Shown here piece by piece: positions 26,073-34,318 of a stretch of 51,897 nt of DNA (within the stretch, counting starts at the first letter, position 1; each line of letters opens with the position of its first letter). The position numbers and the translations under genes are program-made. Below the pieces are notes generated by a model, which did not search any database, had not been told where the DNA came from, and saw only the letters and a program-made list of their open reading frames with translations. Source of the stretch: Candidatus Goldiibacteriota bacterium (GTDB lineage: Bacteria > Oederibacteriota > PGYV01); assembly GCA_016937715.1 (NCBI GenBank), contig JAFGWA010000028.1:1-51897 (forward strand), written 5' to 3'.

Positions 26073-27389
26073 ATGTCTATCGACTTAAGTTCACACCCGT
26101 GTTTTGACCCGAAAGCAAGGCATAAATACGGCAGGATACATCTGCCTGTTGCCCCCCGCTGCAATGTGCAGTGTAATTTCTGTTCAAGGGATTTTGACTG
26201 TGTTAATGAAAGCAGGCCTGGGGTTACAAGCGGTATCCTCCTGCCGGAACAGGCTGTTGAATATCTGGATAAGCTGATGGCGCGTAAAAAAAATATATCG
26301 GTGGTGGGAATAGCCGGGCCTGGGGATCCCTTTGCGAATCCCCAAGAGACACTGGAAACCTTAAAACTTGTGCGCGAGAAATATCCGGAAATTCTTCTAT
26401 GCCTTGCCACAAACGGGCTGAACATACTGCCATACATTGAAGAGTTAAAAAACTACAACATAAGCCACGTAACAATTACGATAAGCGCGGTGGATCCGGA
26501 AATCATAAAAAAAATATATGCCTGGTACCGTTACGATAAAAGGGTTCATAACGGTGCAGAAGGGGCGCCTCTTATACTTTCGCGCCAGCTGGAGGCCGTC
26601 AGGCAGCTTAAAGCAGCTGGTATAACGGTAAAAATAAATACAATTGTGCTGCCGGGAATAAATGAAAAACATATAGCCGAAGTGGCCCGGGTGGCGGCTG
26701 AAAACGGAGCGGATGTTCAAAACTGTATTCCATGTTTCAGAAATACCGGTACGCCTTTTGAAAATATAATACCGCCCACGCCGGAGGAAATGGCAGCTAT
26801 ACGAATGGAAGCCGGAAAATTTATAAAACAGATGTCACATTGTGCCAGATGCAGGGCCGACGCGGCAGGGCTTCTTGGGGAAGCAATGGATCCCGAAGAC
26901 ACGGCAGACCTGAAAATTTCCGCGGAAGGGCAGGGCTGTTCGGGCAGTTATATAGATAACAGCCGGATTGAAAAAGCTGTCTATGAAAGTTTAAAGGCCA
27001 GGCCGTATGTCGCTGCTGCAAGCAGGGAAGGGGTGTTTATCAATGCCCACCTTGGAGAGGCCATGTCGTTTATGATTCTTGGAAAAGATGGTGACGGCGG
27101 CGTCAAACTTATAGAAATAAGAAACTCCCCGGAATCAGGCGGGGGAATACTCCGCTGGAAGGAGCTTGGCGCTTTGCTTTCCGACTGCGGCGCGGTTTTT
27201 GTAAGCGGCGTAGGAGCCAAGCCTATGTACACTCTTATGGCGATGGGGACATATGCGCTTGTATCCGAAGGGCTGGTAATAGACGCGGCTGCCGCGGCGC
27301 TGTACGGAAAACCGCTTAAAGGGGTATTAAAAATTCAGAAGAGCCGCTGCGGACAATCATGCGCGGGAACCGGCGGCGGATGCGGATAG
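26073..27389 (+). CDS. nifB: FeMo-cofactor biosynthesis radical SAM protein NifB with NifX-like domain
   Basis: 438 residues. The radical SAM core (1 to about 290) has the SAM-cluster motif CNVQCNFC and the NifB-specific downstream CxxC (CARC) region near residue 253. Residues about 310-425 (YVAAASREGVFINAHLGEA, FVSGVGAKPMYTL) form a NifX/NafY-type cofactor-binding domain, making this a NifB-NifX fusion, a known architecture. The tail is Cys/Gly rich (CGQSCAGTGGGCG). It makes NifB-co, the 8Fe-9S-C precursor. AAAGGAGG lies before the ATG. Confidence 0.96.
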   Translation: MSIDLSSHPCFDPKARHKYGRIHLPVAPRCNVQCNFCSRDFDCVNESRPGVTSGILLPEQAVEYLDKLMARKKNISVVGIAGPGDPFANPQETLETLKLVREKYPEILLCLATNGLNILPYIEELKNYNISHVTITISAVDPEIIKKIYAWYRYDKRVHNGAEGAPLILSRQLEAVRQLKAAGITVKINTIVLPGINEKHIAEVARVAAENGADVQNCIPCFRNTGTPFENIIPPTPEEMAAIRMEAGKFIKQMSHCARCRADAAGLLGEAMDPEDTADLKISAEGQGCSGSYIDNSRIEKAVYESLKARPYVAAASREGVFINAHLGEAMSFMILGKDGDGGVKLIEIRNSPESGGGILRWKELGALLSDCGAVFVSGVGAKPMYTLMAMGTYALVSEGLVIDAAAAALYGKPLKGVLKIQKSRCGQSCAGTGGGCG

Positions 27390-27444
27390 CGGGAAGGAAA
27401 GGCATGGCGGTAAATCGGTTTACAAAAATAATGGAGGAACAAAA

Positions 27445-27750
27445 ATGCAAAAACCGGACCATCACATCTTAGTATGCTGTAGTTTCAGAACTTCAGGGGC
27501 GCCGCAGGGCGTCTGCAATAAAAAAGACGCGCCTCAGCTTCTGGGTTATCTGGAAAATGAGATAGCGGACAGAGGGCTTGCCGTGCAGGTATCAAGTACG
27601 GGCTGCCTTAAAGTCTGCGACCGCGGCCCTGCCATGGTAATTTACCCTGACAATATCTGGTACGGAGGAATTGAAAGCACAGATTCAATAGACGAGATAC
27701 TGGATGCGCTTGAAGAAGGAAAACCAGCGGATAAATATGTCATAGCTTAA
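27445..27750 (+). CDS. Thioredoxin-like [2Fe-2S] ferredoxin
   Basis: 101 residues, like the Clostridium pasteurianum and Azotobacter FeSI-type [2Fe-2S] ferredoxins: cluster cysteines in LVCCSFRTSGAPQGVC and, about 35 residues on, GCLKVCDRGP, followed by the PAMVIYPDNIWYGG strand. The clostridial protein is known to interact with MoFe protein, so a role as electron carrier or accessory of nitrogenase is likely. It is preceded by ATGGAGG and lies within the nif operon, 55 bp after nifB. Confidence 0.92.
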   Translation: MQKPDHHILVCCSFRTSGAPQGVCNKKDAPQLLGYLENEIADRGLAVQVSSTGCLKVCDRGPAMVIYPDNIWYGGIESTDSIDEILDALEEGKPADKYVIA

Positions 27751-27774
27751 AAGCGGCTGGAGGGAGGTAATATT

Positions 27775-28959
27775 ATGAAAAACCCGGTAAAGTTTTTTAG
27801 TGAAAGAATCAGGTTTGACAGAAACGAATTTTTAGGAGCGTTTGGCGACATAGGAACTTCCCTGCCGCTTCTTGTTGCTGTCATTGCCGCATCGGGAATA
27901 GACGGCGCAAAAGCGTTTATAATGTTTGGACTGATACAGATGGTAACTGCTATTATTTACGGTGTACCCATGTCTATCCAGCCGTTAAAAGCTGTGGCTA
28001 TGCTTGTGATTGCGCAAAAACTTTCCGGGAATATTATTTTTGGAGCGGGATTGTCTATAGGGATAGTGATGCTGTTTCTTACCCTGACAGGCGTGTTGGA
28101 GAAAATCGGAAAAATACTTCCGGCAACGGTCATAAGGGGCATTCAGTTTGGATTGGGGATACAGCTTGCCACTACCGCTTTAAAAGTATACATACCATCA
28201 GAAGGAATTCCCGGTTATGTGCTTGCGGGCACCTGTGCCATAATAGGTTTTGTGCTTTTAGGCAACAGAAAATATCCGCCCGCGCTGCTGCTTATAATAA
28301 CAGGGATTATTTATGCTGTCATAAGCGGTAAAAGTGGTGCAGCTTTATTAAAACCGGAAACGGTGTCCGGCCTGTTATATATCCCGAAGACAGCGGACAT
28401 AATTGCAGGGTTCCTTCTGCTTGCCATTCCACAGATACCCTTGTCACTGGGGAACTCCATATATGCTACTGAAAAACTGGCAAATGAATATTTCCCTGAA
28501 AAGAAGATTACGTCCCGTAAGATTGGGATGACATATTCAATTATGAACATCATCAATCCGTTTTTGGGGGGGCTGCCTGTATGCCACGGTTCCGGAGGTA
28601 TGGCAGGGCATTATGCTTTTGGCGCAAGGACAGGAGGTTCGGTTTTTATTTATGGCCTTATCATATTTGCAGCCGGAATCATGGGGGGGGACGGAATGTC
28701 CGGGTTTATAGCAATGTTTCCTAAACCGGTGCTTGGAGCGATACTTTTTTTTGAAGCTATTGCGCTGATGTCGCTTGCAAGAAATTACGCGCAGGAAAAA
28801 AATTCATTTTCTGTAATTTTATTAACGGGAACCATAGCCGCGGCTGTGCCATACGGCTATGTAACAGGAATGATATGCGGGACGCTGCTGCATAATTTCT
28901 ATATGTCACAGAATACAATACAACAGGGCGTTAAAACTGAAAAGGCGGCGGCAAAATGA
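27775..28959 (+). CDS. MOT1-type molybdate transporter
   Basis: 394 residues with about 10-12 membrane segments. Signature segments of the MOT1/SulP-like molybdate family: LGAFGDIGTSLPLLVAV near the start, SIQPLKAVAM, QFGLGIQLA, and GGLPVCHGSGGMAGHYAF in the second half. It has no STAS domain, as expected for MOT1. It would import molybdate for the FeMo-cofactor in place of ModABC, of which there is no sign here. Its stop overlaps the next gene by four bases. Substrate is inferred from family and nif context. Confidence 0.85.
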   Translation: MKNPVKFFSERIRFDRNEFLGAFGDIGTSLPLLVAVIAASGIDGAKAFIMFGLIQMVTAIIYGVPMSIQPLKAVAMLVIAQKLSGNIIFGAGLSIGIVMLFLTLTGVLEKIGKILPATVIRGIQFGLGIQLATTALKVYIPSEGIPGYVLAGTCAIIGFVLLGNRKYPPALLLIITGIIYAVISGKSGAALLKPETVSGLLYIPKTADIIAGFLLLAIPQIPLSLGNSIYATEKLANEYFPEKKITSRKIGMTYSIMNIINPFLGGLPVCHGSGGMAGHYAFGARTGGSVFIYGLIIFAAGIMGGDGMSGFIAMFPKPVLGAILFFEAIALMSLARNYAQEKNSFSVILLTGTIAAAVPYGYVTGMICGTLLHNFYMSQNTIQQGVKTEKAAAK

Positions 28960-29393
28960 TACAGACAGAAAAGGATGCATGTATCTCTTACTATAAAGAA
29001 GGGCTGCAGTTTTACAAAGCCGCAACAAAGCCCGGCAAGAAACGGATATTTACCCCTGTTTTGCTTTATAACCTGGCATGTATGTCCATAGAAAAATTTT
29101 TTATGGCTTTTTTCTTTTTTAATAAGAGCATGCCTGACAACCATACTATGAAAGATTTAGTTGAGAGCGCCGCGAAAATCAGCGATATCAGCGGTGCGCT
29201 TAAAGATAACATGCTGTTTCTGGATGGGTTCCAGGATATCTGTCCGGTGCACGCGGTCAATACTGTTCAACCGCAGGAAAAGGATATGTTAAGGACAATT
29301 GAAACTCTTGACATGGTAAAAGATTTTGTTGATGGCGTGTTGAAAATAACGGCGGAAAAGACGGGTGCGTTTTATGAAAATAACAATACTTGA
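28956..29393 (+). CDS. HEPN-like helical protein in nif operon
   Basis: 145 residues, all helical. The core LLYNLACMSIEKFFMAFFFFN followed by HTMKDLVESA fits the HEPN pattern (helix with EK, then a turn and H-x3-L). The RX4-6H nuclease motif of toxin-type HEPN proteins is not evident, and no nucleotidyltransferase partner is adjacent, so a non-toxic role is likely. It is translationally coupled to the molybdate carrier (ATGA overlap) and overlaps the next gene by about 20 bp, so it belongs to the operon. Function unknown; a Mo-handling or assembly helper is speculation. Confidence 0.7.
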   Translation: MIQTEKDACISYYKEGLQFYKAATKPGKKRIFTPVLLYNLACMSIEKFFMAFFFFNKSMPDNHTMKDLVESAAKISDISGALKDNMLFLDGFQDICPVHAVNTVQPQEKDMLRTIETLDMVKDFVDGVLKITAEKTGAFYENNNT

Positions 29394-30954
29394 TACCACG
29401 TTAAGGGACGGTGAGCAGTCCCCGGGGATGGCACTGGCGCTGGAAGACAAGCTGAGTATTGCTTTAATGCTTGAAGCTGCGGGTGTGGATATAATAGAAG
29501 CCGGATTTCCGGCGGCTTCAGAGAGCGATTTTGAAGCTGTTAAAATAATTGCGGGCGCCGTAAAGAATTCGGCGGTCTGCGCGTTTGCCAGGGTACTGGA
29601 AAAAGATATTGAAAAAGCAGCCGGGGCGGTTAAACAGGCCGTAAAAAAACACATACACCTGTCAATTGCCACATCACCTATTCACAGGCAGAATAAACTT
29701 AAAATGAGCCGCGAAGAAGTGATAAAAAAAGCGGTGGACGCGGTGTTATTCGCGAAAACAATGTGTGACACAGTTGAAATCGGGGCGGAAGACGCGACAA
29801 GGACAGAGCCGGAATTCTTATGCGATTTTTTTTCCGCGGTCACCGAAGCCGGAGCAGTAACAATAAATATAGCGGACACGGCAGGGTACGCGCTTCCGGG
29901 CACCTTTGCCGGACTTACAGCGTATATTCTTAAAAATGTCCCGAAGGCAGCGTCCGGGGAGGCTGTCATAAGCGTGCATTGCCACAACGATCTTGGGCTT
30001 GCGCTTATAAATACACTTGCCGGAATTTCCGCGGGAGCCGCACAGGCGGAAGTAACGTTAATGGGCATAGGTGAGCGCGCGGGAAACGCAGCGCTTGAAG
30101 AAATGGCCGCGGTGTTAAAGGTTAGAAAAGATGTGTTCTCCGGATTTCAGACGGGGATAAATAATAAAATTCTGATACCCGCCTGCGAAATGCTCTCTTC
30201 AATAGAAGGTATTGTTCCGGGAATAACAAAGCCGCTTTTTGGCCGTAACTCTTTTTCTCACAGTTCGGGAATGCATCAGGACGGCATGTTAAAAAATAAA
30301 CAGGCGTATGAAATTATTAATCCCGCAGATTTTGGCGGAGGGGAAACGGAAATACTTTTAAGCAGGCACTCCGGCAGAAAAGGCGTATCCTTAATAATAG
30401 AAGAACTTATAGGAATTCTTCCTATGCAGGGGGATATGGCTAAAGTAATGGCTGCTTTTGAAGCCGCGTCAAAGAGGGAAAAAACAGTTTCTTTCACGGA
30501 GCTTCTGTACATTTTAAGGGATAAGGGATTATATGACGGGGTTTTATATTCAATTCTGAAAGTTTCGGTGGAAAAAAGCAGAAAAAAAGGCCGTTTCAGC
30601 GCAAGGGTGGATTTAAAAGTAAATGAAGCAAATTGTCACGGCTTCATTGGGGAAGATGATAATCCTTTTAAAGCTCTTTTTATGGCGCTTGACAGTGCCA
30701 TGCCCTGGGGGATTGTTATTAAAAATTACTCTTATGGAATGTTTGGTTCGGAAGATAAACTTTCGGCAAGCGCTGTAATAAAGGCAAAAGCGGTAGGGAA
30801 AACTGTCAGGGCGGAATCGTACAACTGTGATATATACAGGGCTATTGCAGGGGCATATGCGGACATTGCGAATTATTCCGCGGCGATTTCAAAAAAGTAT
30901 TCATACGATGTGCCTGAAAATATAAAAGAAGAAGGGATAGTTTATGGAATATGA
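29374..30954 (+). CDS. nifV: Homocitrate/2-isopropylmalate synthase family protein (NifV-like)
   Basis: 526 residues. The DRE-TIM metallolyase domain has [20 protein letters not shown], and the HCHNDLGLA metal site. It is longer than typical NifV (about 380) because it keeps a LeuA-type accessory region ([17 protein letters not shown]) and C-terminal regulatory domain. By sequence it could be LeuA, but its position inside the nif operon and the need for homocitrate argue for NifV function. ATG at 29374 is preferred to the in-frame GTG at 29365 on codon grounds; both overlap the preceding gene. Confidence 0.85.
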   Translation: MKITILDTTLRDGEQSPGMALALEDKLSIALMLEAAGVDIIEAGFPAASESDFEAVKIIAGAVKNSAVCAFARVLEKDIEKAAGAVKQAVKKHIHLSIATSPIHRQNKLKMSREEVIKKAVDAVLFAKTMCDTVEIGAEDATRTEPEFLCDFFSAVTEAGAVTINIADTAGYALPGTFAGLTAYILKNVPKAASGEAVISVHCHNDLGLALINTLAGISAGAAQAEVTLMGIGERAGNAALEEMAAVLKVRKDVFSGFQTGINNKILIPACEMLSSIEGIVPGITKPLFGRNSFSHSSGMHQDGMLKNKQAYEIINPADFGGGETEILLSRHSGRKGVSLIIEELIGILPMQGDMAKVMAAFEAASKREKTVSFTELLYILRDKGLYDGVLYSILKVSVEKSRKKGRFSARVDLKVNEANCHGFIGEDDNPFKALFMALDSAMPWGIVIKNYSYGMFGSEDKLSASAVIKAKAVGKTVRAESYNCDIYRAIAGAYADIANYSAAISKKYSYDVPENIKEEGIVYGI

Positions 30955-31396
30955 ATTTCTGGTAAGAAGGGCCGGGTTATCAGACATGCAGGTGCTGGTG
31001 GATTTTGTGGAAGCGCTTTTTTTAATTGAAAAGAATTTCAGAACAGGCAGAAAGAACCATGAAAACGGGCTGCTTGAAATCATATGCGGCGGCAGAGGGG
31101 CTGTGTTTCTGGCGGAATGTAACGGCAAAGCCGCGGGAATGGCCACTGCACAGATTGTTATATCCACCTCGGCCGGAGGGGTTTCGCTTCTGGTGGAGGA
31201 TGTATTTGTGGCTGAACAATACAGGGGCAAGGGAGCCGGAAGACTGCTGATGGATGAAGTAAAAAGGTGGGGGTTAAAAAATGGAGCTTTAAGAATGCAG
31301 CTTGTAGCTGATAAAACCAACAAATATGTAATAGATTTCTATAAAAAACTTGGATGGGAAGAAAGTATCATGATGGGTTTGTATTACAATTTTTAA
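30944..31396 (+). CDS. GNAT-family N-acetyltransferase
   Basis: 150 residues with the GNAT fold: VEDVFVAEQYRGKGAGRLLMD carries the acetyl-CoA pyrophosphate loop (RGKGAG) and FYKKLGWEES the C-terminal strand-helix. Start overlaps the nifV-like gene by 11 bp, so it is probably the last gene of the nif operon. GNAT genes occur in nif clusters of other anaerobes, but the acceptor is unknown. Confidence 0.88.
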   Translation: MEYEFLVRRAGLSDMQVLVDFVEALFLIEKNFRTGRKNHENGLLEIICGGRGAVFLAECNGKAAGMATAQIVISTSAGGVSLLVEDVFVAEQYRGKGAGRLLMDEVKRWGLKNGALRMQLVADKTNKYVIDFYKKLGWEESIMMGLYYNF

Positions 31397-31457
31397 TCTG
31401 TAATCGGAAAATCATTAAAACCTGCCGGATAAAATGATTTTGATTTTAAAAAACTGA

Positions 31458-31474
31458 TGATTAACAATTAATCA
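31458..31474. promoter_or_regulatory. Candidate activator dyad upstream of nifA-like gene
   Basis: TGATTAACAATTAATCA has perfect 6-bp arms and a 5-bp spacer, centred about 119 bp upstream of the predicted start. It is the same dyad type as those upstream of glnN, amtB1, omp1 and omp2. Confidence 0.72.
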
Positions 31475-31558
31475 CATCCGGCGCGGGTTTATTCTTCTTC
31501 TATGTGTAAAACCCCATATAAGTAAGGTTAAAAGCAAAGTTGTTTTCAGATAAGAAGC

Positions 31559-31574
31559 AGGCATGATTATTGCT
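31559..31574 (+). promoter_or_regulatory. Sigma-54 promoter of nifA-like gene
   Basis: AGGCATGATTATTGCT: GG and TTGC at exact -24/-12 spacing, first base A instead of T. The site overlaps an in-frame ATG at 31563, ruling that codon out as start. The predicted start near 31585 leaves a short leader to the ATG at 31617. Confidence 0.78.
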
Positions 31575-31616
31575 TATTTGTTTTCTGTTAAAACTGTGCG
31601 TATAAGGGAGCTGCTT

Positions 31617-33179
31617 ATGTATTATCATGTGGTTATTGAAAATCTGCTGTATGAAATCAGTCAGATTGTTGTTGAAAATAAGCCGTTAAAAGAGATGCTT
31701 GAGATGGTATTATTAAAAACCGCGGAAAAACTTGGCATGAAACGCGGAATGATAGCAATTCTTGACAGAAAAACAAATGAAATAATGATAAGGGCGGCTT
31801 ACGGGCTTTCCAATATATGGATGGAAAAAGGAAGGTACAAGGTAGGCGAAGGCATTACGGGGCAGGTGGTGGAAAGCGGGGAAACGGTCTTTGTGGCCAA
31901 TATAGCCAGCGAACCAAAATTTTTAAATAAAACAGGAATCTGGAAAAAAGATGACGGGGAAGGGCTGTCATTTTTATGTATTCCGGTCAAAAGCGGCTGT
32001 GAGGTATTAGGAACCATAGCTTTTGATAAAAAGTATGTTAATTTAAAAGACGCTGAAAGCGATATAAAGGTGCTGACAATAATAAGCGCAATGATAACCC
32101 AGGCCATGAGGCTTTATCAGGCGGAACACGAGGAAAAGGCCGCCCTTATTGAAGAAAATGAAAGGCTTCAGACGGAATTAAAGAGCAGGTTTAAACCTGC
32201 CAATATCATAGGCACATCAAAAGCCATGATGGATGTCTTTACTATGGTGGAAAAAGTGGCATCAACCAATTCGTCTGTTCTTATACTGGGCGAAAGCGGT
32301 GTAGGCAAGGAACTGATAGCACAGGAGATTCACTACAACAGTAAAAGGGCGGACAAACCATTTATAAAATTTAATTGTGCCGCGCTTCCGGAGAGCCTTG
32401 CGGAAACAGAGCTGTTTGGCTGTGAAAAAGGCGCGTATACAGGGGCGTATCAGTCGCGTAGAGGGCGGTTTGAATCCGCTGACAGCGGTACTTTATTCTT
32501 AGATGAAATAGGAGAACTTGGACCATCTGTACAGTCAAAATTTTTAAGGGTACTGCAGGAAAGAGAGTTTGAAAAAGTGGGCGGAAATAACACGGTTAAA
32601 GTGGATATAAGGATAATAGCGGCCACCAATAAGGATCTTGCCGAAGAGGTAAAAAATAAAACTTTCAGGGAAGATTTATACTACAGGCTAAGCGTGTTTC
32701 CGATAATTGTTCCGCCGTTAAGAGAGCGCAAAACAGATATTCCCATGCTGGCGGATTATTTTATAGATAAGTATTCAAAGATGAACGCAAAGAGTATAAA
32801 ACGCATCTCCTCTACGGCCATAGATCTGCTTGTAGCTTACCATTGGCCGGGAAATGTGCGTGAATTGGAAAACTGTGTAGAACGCGCTGTAATACTTTCA
32901 AATGACGGGGTGATACACGCTTATCATTTGCCGCCAACCCTGCAGACGGATAAGTCCAGTAAAACCGCGTATTCAGGGACGCTTCAAAAAGCGGTGGGGA
33001 TAGTAGAGCATGAAATGATAGTGGAAAAGCTAAAAGCAGCGGAAGGAAACATGGCGTTGGCGGCTAAAGAACTTGGTTTAACCGAACGTATTATGGGGTT
33101 GAGGATGAAAAAGTACGGCATAGATTACCGTCTGTACAGAAAAGTTGTAAGAAATAAAAAATTGAAAAAAACCGGCTGA
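31617..33179 (+). CDS. nifA: NifA-like sigma-54 activator (GAF-AAA+-HTH)
   Basis: 520 residues from the ATG at 31617, which has GGGAG six bases upstream. One GAF domain (about 20-165), AAA+ domain with Walker A GESGVGKE at 225-232, sigma-54 loop GAYTGA at 272-277 (Tyr variant), Walker B SGTLFLDEIGE, and NVRELENCVERAV; the C-terminal HTH (LAAKELGLTERIMGLRMKKYGI) is NifA-like. The interdomain cysteine motif of oxygen-sensitive NifA is absent. It follows the nif operon and has its own sigma-54 promoter and dyad, suggesting positive autoregulation or control by the other activator. Confidence 0.9.
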   Translation: MYYHVVIENLLYEISQIVVENKPLKEMLEMVLLKTAEKLGMKRGMIAILDRKTNEIMIRAAYGLSNIWMEKGRYKVGEGITGQVVESGETVFVANIASEPKFLNKTGIWKKDDGEGLSFLCIPVKSGCEVLGTIAFDKKYVNLKDAESDIKVLTIISAMITQAMRLYQAEHEEKAALIEENERLQTELKSRFKPANIIGTSKAMMDVFTMVEKVASTNSSVLILGESGVGKELIAQEIHYNSKRADKPFIKFNCAALPESLAETELFGCEKGAYTGAYQSRRGRFESADSGTLFLDEIGELGPSVQSKFLRVLQEREFEKVGGNNTVKVDIRIIAATNKDLAEEVKNKTFREDLYYRLSVFPIIVPPLRERKTDIPMLADYFIDKYSKMNAKSIKRISSTAIDLLVAYHWPGNVRELENCVERAVILSNDGVIHAYHLPPTLQTDKSSKTAYSGTLQKAVGIVEHEMIVEKLKAAEGNMALAAKELGLTERIMGLRMKKYGIDYRLYRKVVRNKKLKKTG

Positions 33180-33408
33180 CCGCCTGAAAATATTCAGGGT
33201 GTTATGCTGTTTTTTTCCATATGTCCGGCCTTCTATCCCCGGTGTGTTTCAACGTACCTGGCGCTTTTAGGGCATTGTTTTGTTTTTATGTTCTAAAAAC
33301 AACTTCCGCAGGCTTTTGTATCCGCCAAAGAGTTTTAATTGCTGCGATGGGCGCGAAAGGCCTGCGTCTAACAAAGTTTTGAATAAACCGGAAGCAGATA
33401 ACAAATAA
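33180..33408. other. Intergenic region after nifA-like gene
   Basis: A small hairpin CCTGAA/TTCAGG (about 33183-33198) followed by a pyrimidine-rich stretch with TTTTTTT near 33210 may terminate the activator transcript. Nothing else is recognised before the tandem dyads at 33409. Confidence 0.4.
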
Positions 33409-33455
33409 TGGTTAAATATTAATCAAATATTCAATAAGTGGTTAAAATTTGACCT
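33409..33455. promoter_or_regulatory. Tandem activator dyads upstream of omp2
   Basis: TGGTTAAATATTAATCA (33409-33425) and TGGTTAAAATTTGACCT (33439-33455), each with one arm mismatch, 30 bp apart. Centres are about 125 and 95 bp upstream of the predicted sigma-54 start, the same geometry as omp1. A further half-site GGTTA lies at 33505. Confidence 0.7.
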
Positions 33456-33515
33456 GCGAGAATTTGATTTGTAAAAAAAGTGCTTAAAATAAGCATTAAA
33501 TGGTGGTTAAAATTG

Positions 33516-33531
33516 TGGCACGACTTATGCT
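33516..33531 (+). promoter_or_regulatory. Sigma-54 promoter of omp2-amt3-glnB3
   Basis: TGGCACGACTTATGCT, identical to the omp1 promoter. Confidence 0.9.
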
Positions 33532-33537
33532 AATTAA

Positions 33538-33564
33538 GGGTTATGGCACGGATGTCATGAACCC
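33538..33564 (+). promoter_or_regulatory. Conserved palindrome at the start-site region of omp2
   Basis: GGGTTATG (33538-33545) and CATGAACCC (33556-33564). One substitution relative to omp1. The rest of the leader to the ribosome binding site (AAGGAGG) is also the same apart from one base in an A run. Confidence 0.5.
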
Positions 33565-33593
33565 GGGTCAAAAAAACTTCAAGGAGGACTAAG

Positions 33594-34274
33594 ATGAAAA
33601 AAATTCTCGCGGTTATGGTTCTTGTACTTTCGCTGTTTTCTTTTTCAGCAGTTGCGGCAGATTTAAGCGGTAACATTTATACGGCAGGTGTTTCAAAGTA
33701 TTTATGGAGAGGCCAGCAGTTAAGCGAAGGGTTTGCGGTTCAGCCCGGTTTTAATTTAAACCTTGGTAATTTATCATTCGGATATTGGGGCAGTTATGAT
33801 ATCGAAGCGGGACAATACAGTGAAAGTGATTATACTTTCAGTTTCAGCGAATCTCTTCCCGGCCTTGACATTATAAGCCTGGGAGCAGGTTTTACGGTTT
33901 ACACTTTCCCATACGCGGATCCGGCAGCTAACAATGACACAGAAGTATTCGGAACAGTATCAGCAGATGTTGTTACATCGCCTTATGTAAAGTTTTTTTA
34001 TGACCCTACATTTGGAGCGGGCGGGTATCTTGAAGCCGGAATATCATACAGCGTTGAACTGGAAGCGTTTGAACCTTATGCTTCTGTCACAGGCGGATAC
34101 AATTTTGGACAGTGGGGCTATGAAGCATCCGCATCAGTAGTGCTTGGCACTATTGGCGTAACATACACACTTGATAAGTTCAGCGCAACCCTGTCAGGTT
34201 CTTATCAGCTTGCTCTTGATGCTCAGTACGAGAACGACGGTTTTGGAACTTTAAGTGTTGACTACGGCTTCTAA
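33594..34274 (+). CDS. Outer-membrane beta-barrel protein paired with Amt (copy 2)
   Basis: 226 residues, same length as the copy at 15776 and very similar throughout (signal peptide MKKILAVMVLVLS, YTAGVSKYLWRGQQLSEGF, YTFPYADPAANNDTEVFGT, terminal Phe). Predicted outer-membrane barrel, TorF/Gcw_chp-like. It heads omp2-amt3-glnB3. Although the downstream amt belongs to a different Amt clade, the barrel is the same, indicating that the promoter-omp unit was duplicated and placed before another transporter. Confidence 0.8.
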   Translation: MKKILAVMVLVLSLFSFSAVAADLSGNIYTAGVSKYLWRGQQLSEGFAVQPGFNLNLGNLSFGYWGSYDIEAGQYSESDYTFSFSESLPGLDIISLGAGFTVYTFPYADPAANNDTEVFGTVSADVVTSPYVKFFYDPTFGAGGYLEAGISYSVELEAFEPYASVTGGYNFGQWGYEASASVVLGTIGVTYTLDKFSATLSGSYQLALDAQYENDGFGTLSVDYGF

Positions 34275-34318
34275 TACAAATAATTGGAATAAAATTTGAG
34301 TAAGAAAGGAGAACTAAA

